Below, in pieces: positions 1 to 10,865 of a stretch of 64,000 bases of DNA (position 1 is the first letter of the stretch; each line of letters starts with the position of its first letter). The DNA lies in the NCBI GenBank assembly GCA_029215795.1, contig JARDYH010000003.1:92474609-92538608 (forward strand). The letters are read 5' to 3'. The notes below the pieces were generated by a model. The model was not told where the DNA came from and searched no databases. It saw nothing but the letters and a program-made list of their open reading frames with translations. The position numbers and the translations under genes were made by a program. Source of the stretch: Anniella stebbinsi. Taxonomy: Eukaryota; Chordata; Lepidosauria; Squamata; Anniellidae.

Positions 1-393
1 CACCCACCACCCACCCTACATGGGGGACCTGGCAGTCCCTAGGAAGACCCCAGCCCCCAGCCCCCAACCCCCCCACCTCCCTCTTAGAGCAGCGCCCGCA
101 CACACAGGAAAGAAGGCAAGAGTGGGGTGGCGTACAAAACTTTATTCAGCAGGCTGCCCAGGCATGGGCAAATAGGCACATGGGCACTACCAAGGCAGGG
201 CAGAACCTACGGAGAGGACAGGCGCTCCAGGGAAGGGAGGTGGAGGCTGCTGGAAAGGCACAGCGGTGATGAGGGGACGGCCGAGGCTCCACCCCCAGGG
301 AGTCAAGCACGTAACGAGCAAAGGGGACGTGGCGGAGAGGGGCGCTGGGCCAGGGAGGGATGCCAGTCCACAGATGAATGTCCTCACCGACGC

Positions 394-1819
394 TCACACA
401 GGGTGGTGGTAGCGCAGCCAGATCCAGGCGCTGATGCTCTCATGTACCCGGGAAGCCTCTGCATGGGTGCGACCCTCCCCAACGGGGTTCTCGGGCCCAG
501 GCAAAGGCTCGATGTCACGCCCATCCACAGCGATGGCGTCGGCGTCCTCGCCCTCCTGAGGGAGGTCGGGGTGCTCGGCAAGTAACACATCCCCACGGGA
601 CTCACAGATGTTGTGCAGGATGCAGCAGCACACCATTACGTCAGGAATGATGTCGGCCTGCAAGTCCAGCAAGCTGAACAGGGAGCGCCAGCACTCCTTT
701 AGGCGCCCAAAGGCATGCTCCACGGGCAGGCGGGCACGGCAATGGTAGTAGTTGTATTTGCGCTGCACGTTGGTGCGCAGGTAACGGTACGGGGCCATCA
801 GCCACGGCTGCAGCGCAAACGCCTGGTTGGCCAGGAGGAGCGGCCCAACCGCACGGCCGCACACAGAAGCGGGGCCGGATTTCAGGAAGAGACCCGATTG
901 CAGCTTGGCAGCCAGGGGGAAGTTCCAGAAGACAGCTGTGTCATGGCCCCGCCCAGACACGCCCGCATACATGTCCAGGAAGCGGCCCTTGGCATCCAAA
1001 ACCGCCTGAAGGACCATGCTGTAGTAATGCTTATGGTTGTAGTACTCCTCGCCACGGGTGGGCGGGGCCAGGATACGCACATGGGTCGAGTCCATCGCCC
1101 CCACCGCCCGCGGGAAGCCCAGGACATGTCCCCCACCAGGATGACGTCGGCGAGGTACAGCTCGTTCAGCACGCTCACAGTCTCACGGAAGATTTCGCAC
1201 GCGGTAGACACGCCCACTCCGAAGATGGTCGACAGGGGCAAGTAGCCCACGTTGAACGTCAGCTTGTACAGCGTCAGAGCAAGGCGACGGGAGACTGGAA
1301 TACAGCGGCGCATATTTGTACACTCCCGCTGTAGGATGGGCGTCACCTCAGCCACCAACACATCGAACGTTGCGCGGGACATGTGGAAACTCCCACAGAA
1401 GTGCTCGTCGTCCCAGTCCTCCAAGTCCTGCATCTCATTCCACACGGCATCTTCCGGGGGAGCACCCAGCGACGGACGGTCTCGCGCTCGGCAAGAAGCT
1501 CGGCCGACGTCAACAGGGGTGGGGCGCGATGCAGAGAGCCCTCGGCCGTGCCTTCGGCCAGCTTCTCCGCGACCATCATGGGCGCCACACAGGGTTGAAC
1601 AAGTGGCAGGATTGCAGCCCGGAGACACGGCCCGGCCTCTGTTGCCCCGAGGGGCCAGCTGAAAGAGTCCGTCCTGAACACCAGCCTCGTGGGCATGGTC
1701 CCACCGAGCCGCCGCAGCCGCACCCGAAATAGGTCCTCCTCGTCGGCATCACCGTGGTTCTGCGTGGCTGCCTGGATCACCCCCTGCAAGCAGGCCAATG
1801 CGAGCTCCCTCCGGGACAT
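394..1819 (-). pseudogene. Harbinger transposase (HARBI1-like DDE nuclease), frame-broken
   Basis: This is a cut-and-paste transposase of the DDE_Tnp_4/HARBI1 type, which would cut the element ends in the nucleus. The ATG at 1819 opens MSRRELALACLQG. The frame changes near 1465 and again near 1125-1140, and the last frame runs to the stop at 394. Visible motifs in order are: a helical N-terminal block with SRRLALTLYKL; GAMDSTHVRI, carrying the first catalytic Asp; GRGHDTAVFWN, the second Asp; and VEHAFGRLKECWR, the Glu. C-terminal CCCILHNICE matches the family's CxLHN signature. Total length, about 470 codons, is somewhat above the roughly 350 of HARBI1. Both breaks lie beside runs of five identical bases (CCCCC near 1132, GGGGG near 1456), so they could be true decay or assembly indels. 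The neighbouring Myb-like ORF is on the same strand, upstream. Confidence 0.8.
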
Positions 1820-2701
1820 AGTTGCCACTGCTATGTGGGACAGTGGGGGGGCGGGCAGGTCGGGAGGAGCGGGGGGCGGTACGGAGCAGGGGGGTGGTGG
1901 GAGGTGGGGCTAGAGGTGGAGCATGGGACCGTCCACATCGTTAGCGTGGGAATGGGAGGGCAGGAGGATTTGTTTAGGCTAAAGTGTACCTGCAAGGCCG
2001 AGGGGAGTGACAGGAAGCGGCCGGAGTGGGGCGCGTGATGGGGAAGCGGCAGAGTGGGCCATTACTACGCTGCTACTAGGGGGGATGGGGTAAGCCTCCA
2101 AGCTGCCACATAACCCTACAGCTGGCCGTGGTTCGGACGGCGATGGCGCCGGACGCTTCGTTCCAGACGTCGAATGCGACGTATTATTTCTCCCAGGGCC
2201 ACCTCCAGAGCATGGAGACGGTGTGCCTTTTGGGCCCTCCGCCTTCTACGGATGGCATGGGAGGCCATCCCTGGGAGGCGAGAACAGAAGGGGGGAGAGG
2301 AGGGGGAGAGCCATCAGTGACACGGAGGCCACACTAACACCAATGCATACCACCCAACAGCCCAGTTACCAACCTCCACGCCGAAGGGCCCTCCGGCGAC
2401 AGACATTGCGCCCTGCTCGGTGCCCATTGGACCTGCAGGGTGCTCCCATCTCGACTGGGTCTGGTGGCAATGGGAGGAGAGAGGGCCGGGAATGAGAGGC
2501 ATCCAGCATGTGCAACATTGTTGCTTTGGGGTGACGATGGACATAGCCTTGAGTGTCTAGACTGGGACGAGGGAGGCGCTGGTCAGAGGGACTGGGATGC
2601 AAGGGGACCTTATCGCGTATAGGGGTGGGGACGAACCTACAGCTGCATATCCCTTTGGTGCCTTGGTGGATGGGCCCAGAGACCCATAGGACGACCGTGC
2701 C

Positions 2702-5259
2702 TTAGGCCATGTTGTCCTGAGTGGGCCGTTCCACCCCCTCCTCCTCCTCTGCCTCCTCATCCCCCTCCTCTGCACCCTCTTTGTCGGTGTCAGGTGGGAT
2801 GTTGCGGCCCCTCTTAGGGCAGCCGCCTATGCTCCGTTGCCCCTGCCCTCCAGCTGCCCCCCCTGCCTTCCCTGAGGCACCTGCTGCAGCCGACGCCGAC
2901 TGTGGGGCACGATATGGCTCGGCCATTGGTGGGGGCAAGTACTGCTGTTGCTGTGGCGTCGCCATGTATCCGTATAGCCCCATGTAGGGAGGTGGCTGCG
3001 GGTGCCCATGGTAGGCGCCACAGAAGGATTGGGCGAGCTCCCTGAGCACCTCAGTTTGGCGGTCGATGGCCGCTGTGCGCTCCCGCATGCCCGGGTTGAT
3101 GATGGCATCGGTGGCCGACATGGCCTTGGTCATCCCGTTGCAATGGTGCTCCAGACCTATGCGCACGTCCCTCCCCGCCTCCCGTGTGGCCTGGGCACAC
3201 TCCTCCATGGCTTGACTGGCTGTACGCGTAGCCCACATGGTGAGAACGCGCTCCTTGGTGCGCCTGGCCTCCTCCTCAGCTGCCATGCGTGTGAACAGGT
3301 CGTGGATGCGTTCTCCTGTGGACTCCGTGACCGTGACCAGCTCCCTCGCCACCTGCAGCCAGTCTGCCCTGCACCTGTTGCGCATCTGCACACACCTCTG
3401 CACGTTGGTCAGGGGACGGCCTTCCTCGGCCACGGCTGCACCGTCCTTGCTAGCGGGTGGCAGTGGCGGCTCCTCCTCCGGGGGGGCGCTCCCTCCATCG
3501 GCTCGTCCTCTGGCTGTCGAGGCGCGTCGATCTGCTCCTCTAGCACAGCCTCCCCAGCCCCGAAATCCGCTTCCGACGGCTCCTCGGCTTCCAACGCCTC
3601 CATCTCCACGTACGTTTCATCGCTGACTTGCGTGTCCATTTCCAGCAGCTCGTCCTGGGAGGGTGACAGTTCCGGCTCCGTCACCTCGCCCACCTGTTCG
3701 TCCACAAGCTGCTCCATTTCGTCCTGCTTCTCCCGTGCAACCGGGCCCGTCTCCGTCACGGCATCCAGGAACTCGAGCGGAAATCCCCGCACCGTGCTTG
3801 CGTGTTTTGCGGACCCAAGCCGCGTACATGGTGCTGGTACTGGCCGTGTTGCTACCCCTGCGGCGGCAGCCGTGCTCCCCTCCAAGTGCATAGCCCTCGG
3901 ACGTGACGGCCCTGGCTCGACCTTCCCCTGCTGGGTCTCTGGCACCAGGGGGTCGGGTGCGGGATCCTCGACCTGCATGTCCACACAGATGTGTCTTAGG
4001 AAGGCCGTGGGGCTGCTGCTGCTGGAGGAGGAGGCCGGCGTGGGGGGCAAGGCCCGTGAGGCGGTGGCTGTCCTGGGCGGCACCGGTGGAGGCCTCGCAA
4101 GCACCGATGGGCTTTGGGATGCTGCGGGACGGCTCATTGGCCTTGCCTTGGCTGGCCATGTTTCGACTGACGCCTTCAGGGCCTTCTTGGCAGGAGGTGC
4201 CCCAGATGTCTTTGGCATTGACTTGGTGGGGGGGCGCGGCTGCTGTCTTCAGCATCTTCTTGGCAGGGGGTGCCCCTGATGTCTTAGGAGTTGACTTGGC
4301 AGGGGGTGCCCCGATGTCTTAGGAGTTGACTTGGCAGGGGGTGCCCCAGATGTCTTAGGAGTTGACTTGGCAGGGGGTGCCCCAGATGTCTTAGGAGTTG
4401 ACTTGGCAGGGGGTGCCCCAGATGTCTTAGGAGTTGACTTGGCAGGGGGTGCCCCAGATGTCTTAGGAGTTGACTTGGCAGGGGGAGGCGCGGCTACTGT
4501 TGGAGCTGACTTGGCAGGAGGTGTTGGCCGTGGGGCATCCACCCTTGCCGGCGGCTCCTGTTTCCGTGCTGTGGGGCCCTCGTCCCATGCCGCTCCTTGG
4601 TCCATCCATGCTCGTTGATGTGTGTGCGGTCGCTCATCGGTGGCAACCCCGCTGCCCGCCGTGTGTCCCGGGACGACGTCGTGCTGTTCCAACAGGAGGC
4701 GTGACAGTTTGTTGTAGAAGGGCATGATGCGTGGCTGGGCGCCGGTTCTCCTATTGTGAGTGACGACCTCCTTGAACTTTCTCTTGAGTCCGTGCAGCTT
4801 GTCCTTGCATTGCTTGCCACTGCGGTCGTGTCCCCGCTCCTGCATTTTCTTAGCGAGCCAGGGATATAGCTGATCGTGTCTGGCAGTGGCCATGATCCTC
4901 CTGGCTTCTGGGCTCCCCCAGAGCTCAATGAATTCCGCTATCTCTTCATCGGACCATCGTTGCGCCCTGCATCTTTCTTGGGGGTCCTGGCTGCTCCCCT
5001 CTTCGGGGGTTTGGTAGCCTGGGTCCTCGGCTGGGTTGTTCTGGGCCCCCTGTCCCTCTTGCTCCATGCTGCCAATGGGTATGTCTTTTGATGTTGACTG
5101 TGGTACGTGCCACGTGCTGCCTTTCTCCGTCCCATGTGGTTGCGTGTTTGTGGGTGCTGGTGGGCCGTTCTGCTTGCTATATCTGTGCCCTGTTCGTAGG
5201 TGTTGTTGGTTTCGGTGGCCGGGGCCTAATCGTGTCCTTGGGATTGTTGTGCATGCCAT
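2702..5259 (-). pseudogene. Harbinger Myb/SANT-like partner protein, frame-broken
   Basis: This is probably the second Harbinger protein, a Myb/SANT-domain DNA-binding partner that helps its transposase recognise the element ends. Possible starts are the ATGs at 5259 and 5067; the domain lies downstream of both. The domain (about 4960-4680) shows WSDEEIAEFIELWG, then YPWLAKKMQERG, SGKQCKDKLHGLKRKFKEV and FYNKLSRLLLEQHD, as in Myb_DNA-bind_4 proteins. It is followed by a Pro/Lys/Thr repeat (4269-4483), an acidic low-complexity stretch, and a basic helical C-terminal part (from about 3430) with a Gln/Pro/Gly-rich tail ending at 2702. The reading frame changes at the repeat unit starting at 4305 (one base missing), near 4228-4236 (G7 run) and near 3480-3487 (G7 run). 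The last two sit in homopolymers. Confidence 0.65.
4269..4483 (+). repeat. 36-bp coding tandem repeat in the Harbinger Myb-like ORF
   Basis: Six head-to-tail units begin at 4269, 4305, 4340, 4376, 4412 and 4448. All are 36 bp except the second, which is 35 bp because GCCCCAGATG has become GCCCCGATG. On the minus strand each unit encodes PPAKSTPKTSGA. More degenerate units flank the array (4196-4268 and 4484-4530). The one-base loss in unit two changes the frame of the host ORF. Confidence 0.9.
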
Positions 5260-5841
5260 CACTCTATTTCCATAACATCCGCAGGTGGTTGGCTGTCACA
5301 CACGGGCGCCCATTGGCTGGACATTATTTGTGTCTTGGGGATGTGCTCATCCTTCGTTCGCTGTCCGGCCGTGCTGAGCAAAGGGGGGGGCTGTCTGAGC
5401 GCCTCTTCCCCTGCCCTCGTCCTTCTGGGTGCTGCGAGGGTGGAGGTGGCGGTGCAGTGGGGGTCTGCTTTGGATGGGGTGTACCTCCTCCTCTTAGTGT
5501 GTGCGTGGGGGGGTTCCTTCGCTCCTGGGTGCCTGAGCTTGATGCTTCTTCCTTCCCCCCTCCCCCCCTTTGCCTTAGTTCCCTTCTGGAGCGCTTCCCT
5601 CTCCGTTTGGGTTGCTCACCGGGTACCTTACGAGAGTGCTTGCAGGAGCTGGCCCCATTGTAAGCCCCGTGCGGGCTGCCTGGTGGGGTAGGTGAGCGTC
5701 CTGGTTGCTATGGCGCCGAAACCAGCGGACTGTTGCAAGTGCGGCTGAGCGGCCGCCCGCTTTCTGCTGCTCTTGCCGCTCTCCTCTATGATCTTTTGTG
5801 TTAACGTACGCACCCGGTTGTTTAACGCACGCACCTCACGT

Positions 5842-6049
5842 GGCTGAATTCGGACGACACGTTAGTCAATTGACTAACTTTTAAACAACTCGCAAGTGCG
5901 TTGTTTAACTCCGTTGTTTAACTCTCCAACTTAACGTACTGTGGATTGTTAATCCGTTGTGTGGCTGAATTCGGACGACACGTTGTGTTAACATACTGAT
6001 GGTTGTTTCACTTAACACCCGTTGGTTAATGTGTCGTCCGAATTCAGCC
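5842..6049. repeat. Terminal-repeat cluster GGCTGAATTCGGACGAC, with a possible 87-bp mini-element
   Basis: GGCTGAATTCGGACGAC reads forward at 5842 and at 5963, and as its reverse complement GTCGTCCGAATTCAGCC ending at 6049. The segment 5963-6049 is thus bounded by perfect inverted repeats and is only 87 bp long. Between the two forward copies are repeated GTTGTTTAAC motifs. No convincing 3-bp target duplication flanks either span. The same termini bound the MITE at 29981-30493. Confidence 0.7.
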
Positions 6050-6068
6050 AATCTTTCTAGCCTCAAGG

Positions 6069-6230
6069 ATGATGGGGGCTGTGGGCCACATATCACACAC
6101 ACATATTTGCACACCCACTCTTCTCCGCACTCATACAAATACTTTACACACACACACACACACATCCTACCAATACACACACATGCATATTCACACACAC
6201 ATTCATATACACCCACACCCTTCTCTTGTA
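6069..6230. repeat. CA-rich simple sequence
   Basis: The stretch is dominated by CA and CATA dinucleotides, with an uninterrupted (AC)n tract at about 6145-6164. It marks the change from the GC-rich transposon to AT-rich flank. The following 6230-7070 holds no gene or repeat that I recognise. Confidence 0.85.
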
Positions 6231-7072
6231 CTGAGACGCCTGACTTTAGCGGACTTCTTGAGCAAGCGAGACCAGCCTACAGTAGCAAGCTATTAAAAGG
6301 AGCATTCGTATAGCTATGTTGCTCACAAGATGCCTTTGGCATGTCACACAGATCCGGAAGGCTGCAGTCAAGAAGAGATGAACGTGAAATATTCTTGCAA
6401 TGGGACCACCATTATTATATACATATTTCCTGCCGCAATTGCCTTAACTTGCAGGCACTTGTCATTAGTTAATTAGGGTGATTCAGTAGCGTATCTGAGG
6501 AAGCCTGAGCTAAAGTGAATCAGCAGGAGGGAATTTTGAGGCATGACATTTACTTTAGGAATGTATTCTATGGAGTAGCACAGACACAACACAGGAAAGC
6601 TTTTTAAAATAATAATAATAATGAAGTCCACAAATCAACTATAAATCCATTCAGCATAGAAAGTGGAAAATCAACATCAGCAATGTCTACAAAGAGGTCC
6701 GAGGCGCTGTGTGGGTTATATGAAGCTGTCAGCACATGTTTGACCAAGACTGTTAGTATCTGGATTTGAGCCAATCAAGTGCTGTTAGAATCACCAGAAA
6801 TCCTTATCGTAAGGGTGAAGATGACCTTCCTTTATCTACATCTTGGCTTGTTTTGTTTGTTTTTCCTGTATGTCATTGATTCCTTGCAACACAAGGAGAA
6901 CCCACATCTTACGGGGCCAGTTTTCCAACCACCAGGATCTAATCCTGTGAGATGCTAAACACCAGTGCTTTCCTACCCCCTGAGGTTTCCTGAAACACTG
7001 GCACAGAATAATGTGTTGCACAAAGCAAGGAAAGTTGACAAAAATAGCAAGATAGCAATGGAGGCGTCACAA

Positions 7073-7266
7073 GGGGTTGTAGCTCAGTAGTAGAGCACAT
7101 GCTTTGCAGGCTGAAGGTGCCAGGTTCAATCCCCAGCATCTTCCAGGTAGAGCTGAAAAATCTCCTGCCTGAAACCCTGGAGAATGGCTTCCAGTCAGTC
7201 TCAGCAGTACTAGGGTAGATGGACCACTGGTCTGGCACAGTATGAGACAGCTTCCTGTATTCCTAA
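7073..7266 (+). mobile_element. tRNA-derived SINE, Sauria-SINE type
   Basis: The 5' head is tRNA-like: GTTGTAGCTCAGTAGTAGAG holds the pol III A box, and GGTTCAATCCCC holds the B box. The body has the Sauria-SINE landmarks CCTGCCTGAAACCCTGGAGA, CCAGTCAGTCTCAGCAGTAC and TAGATGGACCACTGGTCTG, and the tail ends GACAGCTTCCTGTATTCCTA. Sauria SINEs are found in squamates and are thought to be moved by Bov-B LINE machinery. This copy has no poly(A) tail or obvious target duplication. Confidence 0.85.
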
Positions 7267-7510
7267 GCTAGATGGAAAATAGGGTTGCCACCTTTTTCTG
7301 GGAGAGATCTTGTGTCTTTCATATGGTTGCCAACTTTTTTTTACTAGCCTTGCACTTGTGTCTTTAACAGGTGCCTGAAGGCCAAAGAAGCCATTGGACA
7401 GGATGCATATAAGCAATCTCCCAAAGGTTTTGTAGTTATTTTATTGAAAAGCAGCCTTGGAGGTGATAATTAGGAGCTAAAGAACAGGGAAGGAGGAGAG
7501 TTATCAGCTA

Positions 7511-7826
7511 AGCTGACCATATGAAAAGGAGGACAGGGCTCATGTAACTTTAACAGTTGTAGAGAAAAGGGAATTTCAGCCAGTGTCATTTGTATGCAAT
7601 TAGTTCCTGGTGAAATTCCCTCTTCATCACAACAGTTAAAGTTGCAGGGGCCCTGCCTTCTTTTGTATATGGTCACTCTAGTATAGTGCCTGCAACTTTA
7701 ACTGTTGTGATGAAGAGGGAATTTCACCAGGAACTAATTGCATACAAATGACACTGGCTGAAATTCCCTTTTCTCTACAACTGCTAAAGTTACATGAGCC
7801 CTGTCCTCCTTTTCATATGGTCAGCC
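7511..7826. mobile_element. 316-bp foldback MITE, TA-flanked (copy 1)
   Basis: The whole element is one near-perfect inverted repeat. The left arm begins GCTGACCATATGAAAAGG, the right arm ends with its reverse complement, and the two roughly 150-nt arms meet at a short centre near CTCTAGTATAGTG. TA lies on both sides, as for Tc1/mariner-type insertion. Length is exactly that of the copies at 47446, 62730 and 63488. It is non-coding; an RNA from it would fold into a long hairpin. Confidence 0.85.
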
Positions 7827-8359
7827 TATCTAAACTGTCCTGTTTCATCGGAATGCTTGTGGCTTTTAATATTGTTCTATCTTGTTTTAAAGAATGATTT
7901 GTTTGGGTTTTTGATGTTATTTATTGTATTGTTTTGAATTGTATATTGCACTGAGAGCCCAGGTGGGAAGAAAAAGAGATTACTACTACTACTACTACCT
8001 CCTCCTCTACATATCTACTATTCATAATATCAATCTTCAAAAAAAAACTTGCAAAATTATTTGCTCCCACTCATCACTATTCCACCATTTTATATATTAA
8101 AGAGTCTTTTCCCCCTTTCCCTTTCCCTTTCCAATTGAATTGGTGATATCAGAATCTGCTTGACATCTGGCCTGGTCAACCTCCACACTCCCTTAACTGT
8201 CTGGGACTAGGGCTGCAGTGGGGAATTTGAGAAAAGGATTTATTTATTTTTATCCTGCAGTGAAACGTCTTCCCTCTCCCATGTGTACAGTTATCAAAGT
8301 CCTGTTTCTGAACTGAAGGTAGCATCCTGGTTGTAGCAATTGGCCTAGGAATGGTTGTT

Positions 8360-8448
8360 ATCGTTCATCATCCTACACTGAGCAGGGGGTTGGATTCAAT
8401 GGCCTTATAGGCCCCTTCCAACTCTACTATTCTATGATTCTATCCTGA
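8360..8448 (+). mobile_element. CR1 LINE 3' end fragment
   Basis: GGTTGGATTCAATGGCC followed by GGCCCCTTCCAACTCTACT and the terminal ATTCTATGATTCTA is the conserved CR1 3' end. Only the last 90 bases or so are left, as is usual for 5'-truncated CR1 copies. 8450-9120 to the right shows nothing I recognise. Confidence 0.85.
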
Positions 8449-9120
8449 AGCCAACTGCAAACTGCTGCTGCCTTTTTTTGTTTTTGTTTTGAGGTGGGGG
8501 AGTCAGGAGTTGCTGAAGGTCTATTAATCAGCCAAAAGCTGTAGTTGTGTATGCATTTTCCCACAAGAGCCATAGTATACAGTGGAATTTACTTTTCTGT
8601 AAACATGCACAGGATCAGGCTAAACAGACTTGTATTGTATTTATTTTTCCTATATATACTTCAGTCTTCTTTCGAAGATTTCAGGTTTTTTTCGGACCTT
8701 TTTGAAATGGAACCAATCCTTTAAATGTATGCTCGGCAGTGAGAAATATTAGGAATTACCCACACTGTATCCCCCCCACCCCCCTGGTCCTTTTTGTCCT
8801 TTTTATCTGTCTGTCTGTACTGCATGTCTGCACTTTAAGGCTGCAGGCACGCTACCGTTTTTGTTCCGTGCTGCTCAGGAGTCACTTTCTCTCTTTAAGG
8901 CTTGCCTCTAACACCTGAGTTACCTATATTGACAGCAGTTCATTTGGCAAAGAGTTTGGAGCATGCTCACAATTCACTGCCATGAAAATAAAAAATGTAT
9001 GATGTTTGCATCTGCAGAAGTTTACTACTCAATTAAGCGGCATGCTCTTCTCTGGCCAGTACCACCTGAGCTGAAGATGGGCGTTCACATGTTTTAATGC
9101 TCTGCCATATAAAGAAATTA

Positions 9121-9285
9121 GAGTGACCATATGAAAAGTGACCATATGAACTGTGTCTATAACAGTTGTATAGAAAAGGGAATTTCAGCAGGTGTCATTT
9201 GTATGCATGCAGCATCTGGTGAAATTCCCTCTTCATCACAACAGTTAAAGCTGCAGGAGCCCTGCCCTCTTTTGTATCTGGTAGA
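9121..9285 (+). mobile_element. Half copy of the 316-bp foldback MITE
   Basis: This starts GAGTGACCATATGAAAAG after TA and reads through the ATTTCAGCAGGTGTCATTTG and CAGTTAAAGCTGCAGGAGCC blocks of the family. It then stops at TTTGTATCTGGTAG, roughly at the centre of the full element, so the second arm is missing. A short duplication (TGACCATATG twice) sits at its start. Confidence 0.75.
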
Positions 9286-9389
9286 GATAGAAGTTTGGAT
9301 TTTTCAGATTTCTTTCTGTTTCACAGTCTGAAGCTGGGATGAAATCACTCACCGGCGAGAAATCATATGATGGAGAAACGGCTGCTTCC

Positions 9390-9700
9390 AGGGCTGCCCC
9401 TACTATTAGGCAGAGTGTCGCATCCACTTCAGGCAGCAGATGCTGAGTGGCACAGACTGGACAGAGCATTATGCGCCATGTTACTCCCCCTGCACTCCCT
9501 AAGCTACCCTGCTGCCCTCAGGTACGATGGAGGAAGATGTCTTGTCACCACTGTTGTTGAAATAAGATCCAACTGTCTGGCTGGCTTGGCTTTTGTGCAG
9601 AAAATTGGGGTAGCAGGCAAGGTACCAACAGCAGAAAGGCTGCATGCAGTGAAGCGGCGGCTGGAGGAGCTTCCCCACTGTTACCTCCAATCATGAACTG
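9390..9700. repeat. Unclassified interspersed repeat
   Basis: The block with CTGCTGCCCTCAGGTA and GGAGGAAGATGTCTTG resembles 13740-13960 (CTGCTGCCCCCAGGTAAGG, GAAGGAAGATTCAACTGG) and, weakly, 19320-19400. The open frames in it are not conserved between copies, so I do not call a gene. The family is not identified. Confidence 0.35.
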
Positions 9701-9933
9701 GAAATAATGGCAGGGATTCATCTTCCTACTAGACTTCAGGGGCTGGAGATGGAGGGAGAGAGCCTCTATAGACCAAAGGGGGACCTCCAGAGGCCAGATA
9801 AGACCCATGGGCCAGAGGCTCCCCATCCTTGCTCTAAGTCCATGACAAAATGGTAGATGCATTTCTGTGTGGGTAAATAAGAGCTATGTACACTGGAAGA
9901 AAATAATATCTTCATATACTTACACAATGTTGG

Positions 9934-10463
9934 GTGGTCAGACAACACATTAAGCAACTGGGGGGGGACAGTTGTCAGTTGTGTTGCTTATTGTGTTGTG
10001 TGGAGGGTAACATGCCACTCACAAACTACTGACGGTATGCTATTCCACCCAAATAAGCAACTGAGAGAAACAACTGGCTTGCAAGTTGTCTAGCTCTAAG
10101 CCAGATGTTTAAAATGTTGAGTGGAGGGGTGAGTGTTAATGGCGTGTAGGAGTGGGTTAAAACACAAGCCCATAGAGGCAGGCGGCAAGAGCGACCAAAG
10201 TGACGGCTGCCACTCTGCTACAACTGGTGCAACTTGCAGAGGCTGCTGGGGTAGAACTGGGAGGACTGAGGGAGGAGGGAGGGTGGGGAGAGGGGCAGGG
10301 GCTGTGTCAGTCAAATTCTGGGTTGACTATTAGTCCACTCAACGCCAGCCCCAATTACCCACAGTTGTGTAGGAATATGTTGTGTGGGGAGTACTCATAA
10401 AATAACCAACTGTGAGTTGGCTACTCCACCCATCATTGACTAATGTGTTGTCCGAATGCAGCC
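9934..10463. mobile_element. Diverged MITE of the GGCTGAATTC-terminus family
   Basis: The right end TAATGTGTTGTCCGAATGCAGCC is a diverged form of the terminus seen at 6049 and 30493. The left end GGTGGTCAGACAACACATTA is more degraded. Subterminal GTTGTCAGTTGTGTTGCTTA is shared, in opposite orientation, with the element at 29981-30493. The internal segment 10190-10345 (GACTGAGGGAGGAGGG, then GTTGACTATTAGTCCACTC) is shared with 35790-35930. Confidence 0.6.
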
Positions 10464-10494
10464 TTTGAGTCTGATTCTGTAGCCAACTGTGGGT

Positions 10495-10865
10495 TCATCT
10501 AATAGTTGTCCCATCTAGCCCACTTTTAGCTAGTTTGCTGATGAAAATGTCATGGGGTACTTTGTCAAAAGCTTTGCTGAAGTCAAGATATATTATGTCC
10601 ACAGCATTCCCGCAGTCCACAAAGCAGGTTACCTGATGAAAGGATGAGATCAGATTAGTCTGGCAGGATTTGTTCTTGACAAATCCATGCTGGTTTCTAG
10701 TAATCACTGCATTGTTCTCAAGGTGCTTAGAGATTGACTTCTTTATCATCTGCTCCAAAATTGTCCCAGGAATTGATGTCAGACTAACTGGTCTGTAGTT
10801 CCCAGGTTCCTCCTTTTTGAAGATAGGGACAATATTACCCCTCCTCCAGTCATCCGGCACCCACC
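10495..10865 (-). pseudogene. CR1 LINE reverse transcriptase fragment
   Basis: The minus strand reads DDWRRGNIVPIFKK, GNYRPVSLTSIPGTILEQM, NQHGFVKNKSCQTNLI and IIYLDFSKAFDKVPHDI. These are the reverse-transcriptase fingers and palm motif A of CR1-clade LINEs, with the catalytic Asp in YLDFSKAFD. The copy ends before the FADD motif and lacks the endonuclease, so it is a dead internal fragment. It lies next to, and in opposite sense to, the 8360 CR1 end. Confidence 0.85.

Larger units (their letters stand above)
1..6049 (-). mobile_element. PIF/Harbinger DNA transposon, left end outside window
   Basis: Both proteins typical of PIF/Harbinger elements are present on the minus strand: a DDE transposase (394-1819) and a Myb/SANT-like partner (2702-5262). 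A minus-strand AATAAA lies at 141-146, downstream of the transposase stop, and is a plausible poly(A) signal. At the right side the terminal-type motif GGCTGAATTCGGACGAC occurs at 5842 and 5963, and its reverse complement ends at 6049. The left terminus is not in the window, so the boundary and target duplication cannot be checked. The right end may be rearranged by a small nested element (5963-6049). Base composition is GC-rich compared with the AT-rich flank after 6230. Confidence 0.75.

Noticed and set aside
3002..4279. 425-codon plus-strand open frame over the Harbinger partner gene
   Set aside because: Antisense of the acidic and repeat-containing minus-strand ORF; Ser/Gly/Ala-rich with no domain.
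6030..6053. Pairing 5842 with 6049 as the two ends of one element
   Set aside because: No matching 3-bp target duplication, and a second forward terminus at 5963 makes the pairing ambiguous. Listed only as a terminal-repeat cluster.
7073..7150. Functional tRNA gene
   Set aside because: The A and B boxes belong to a SINE: the downstream body is the Sauria-SINE sequence, and a cloverleaf with a 3' acceptor match is not seen.
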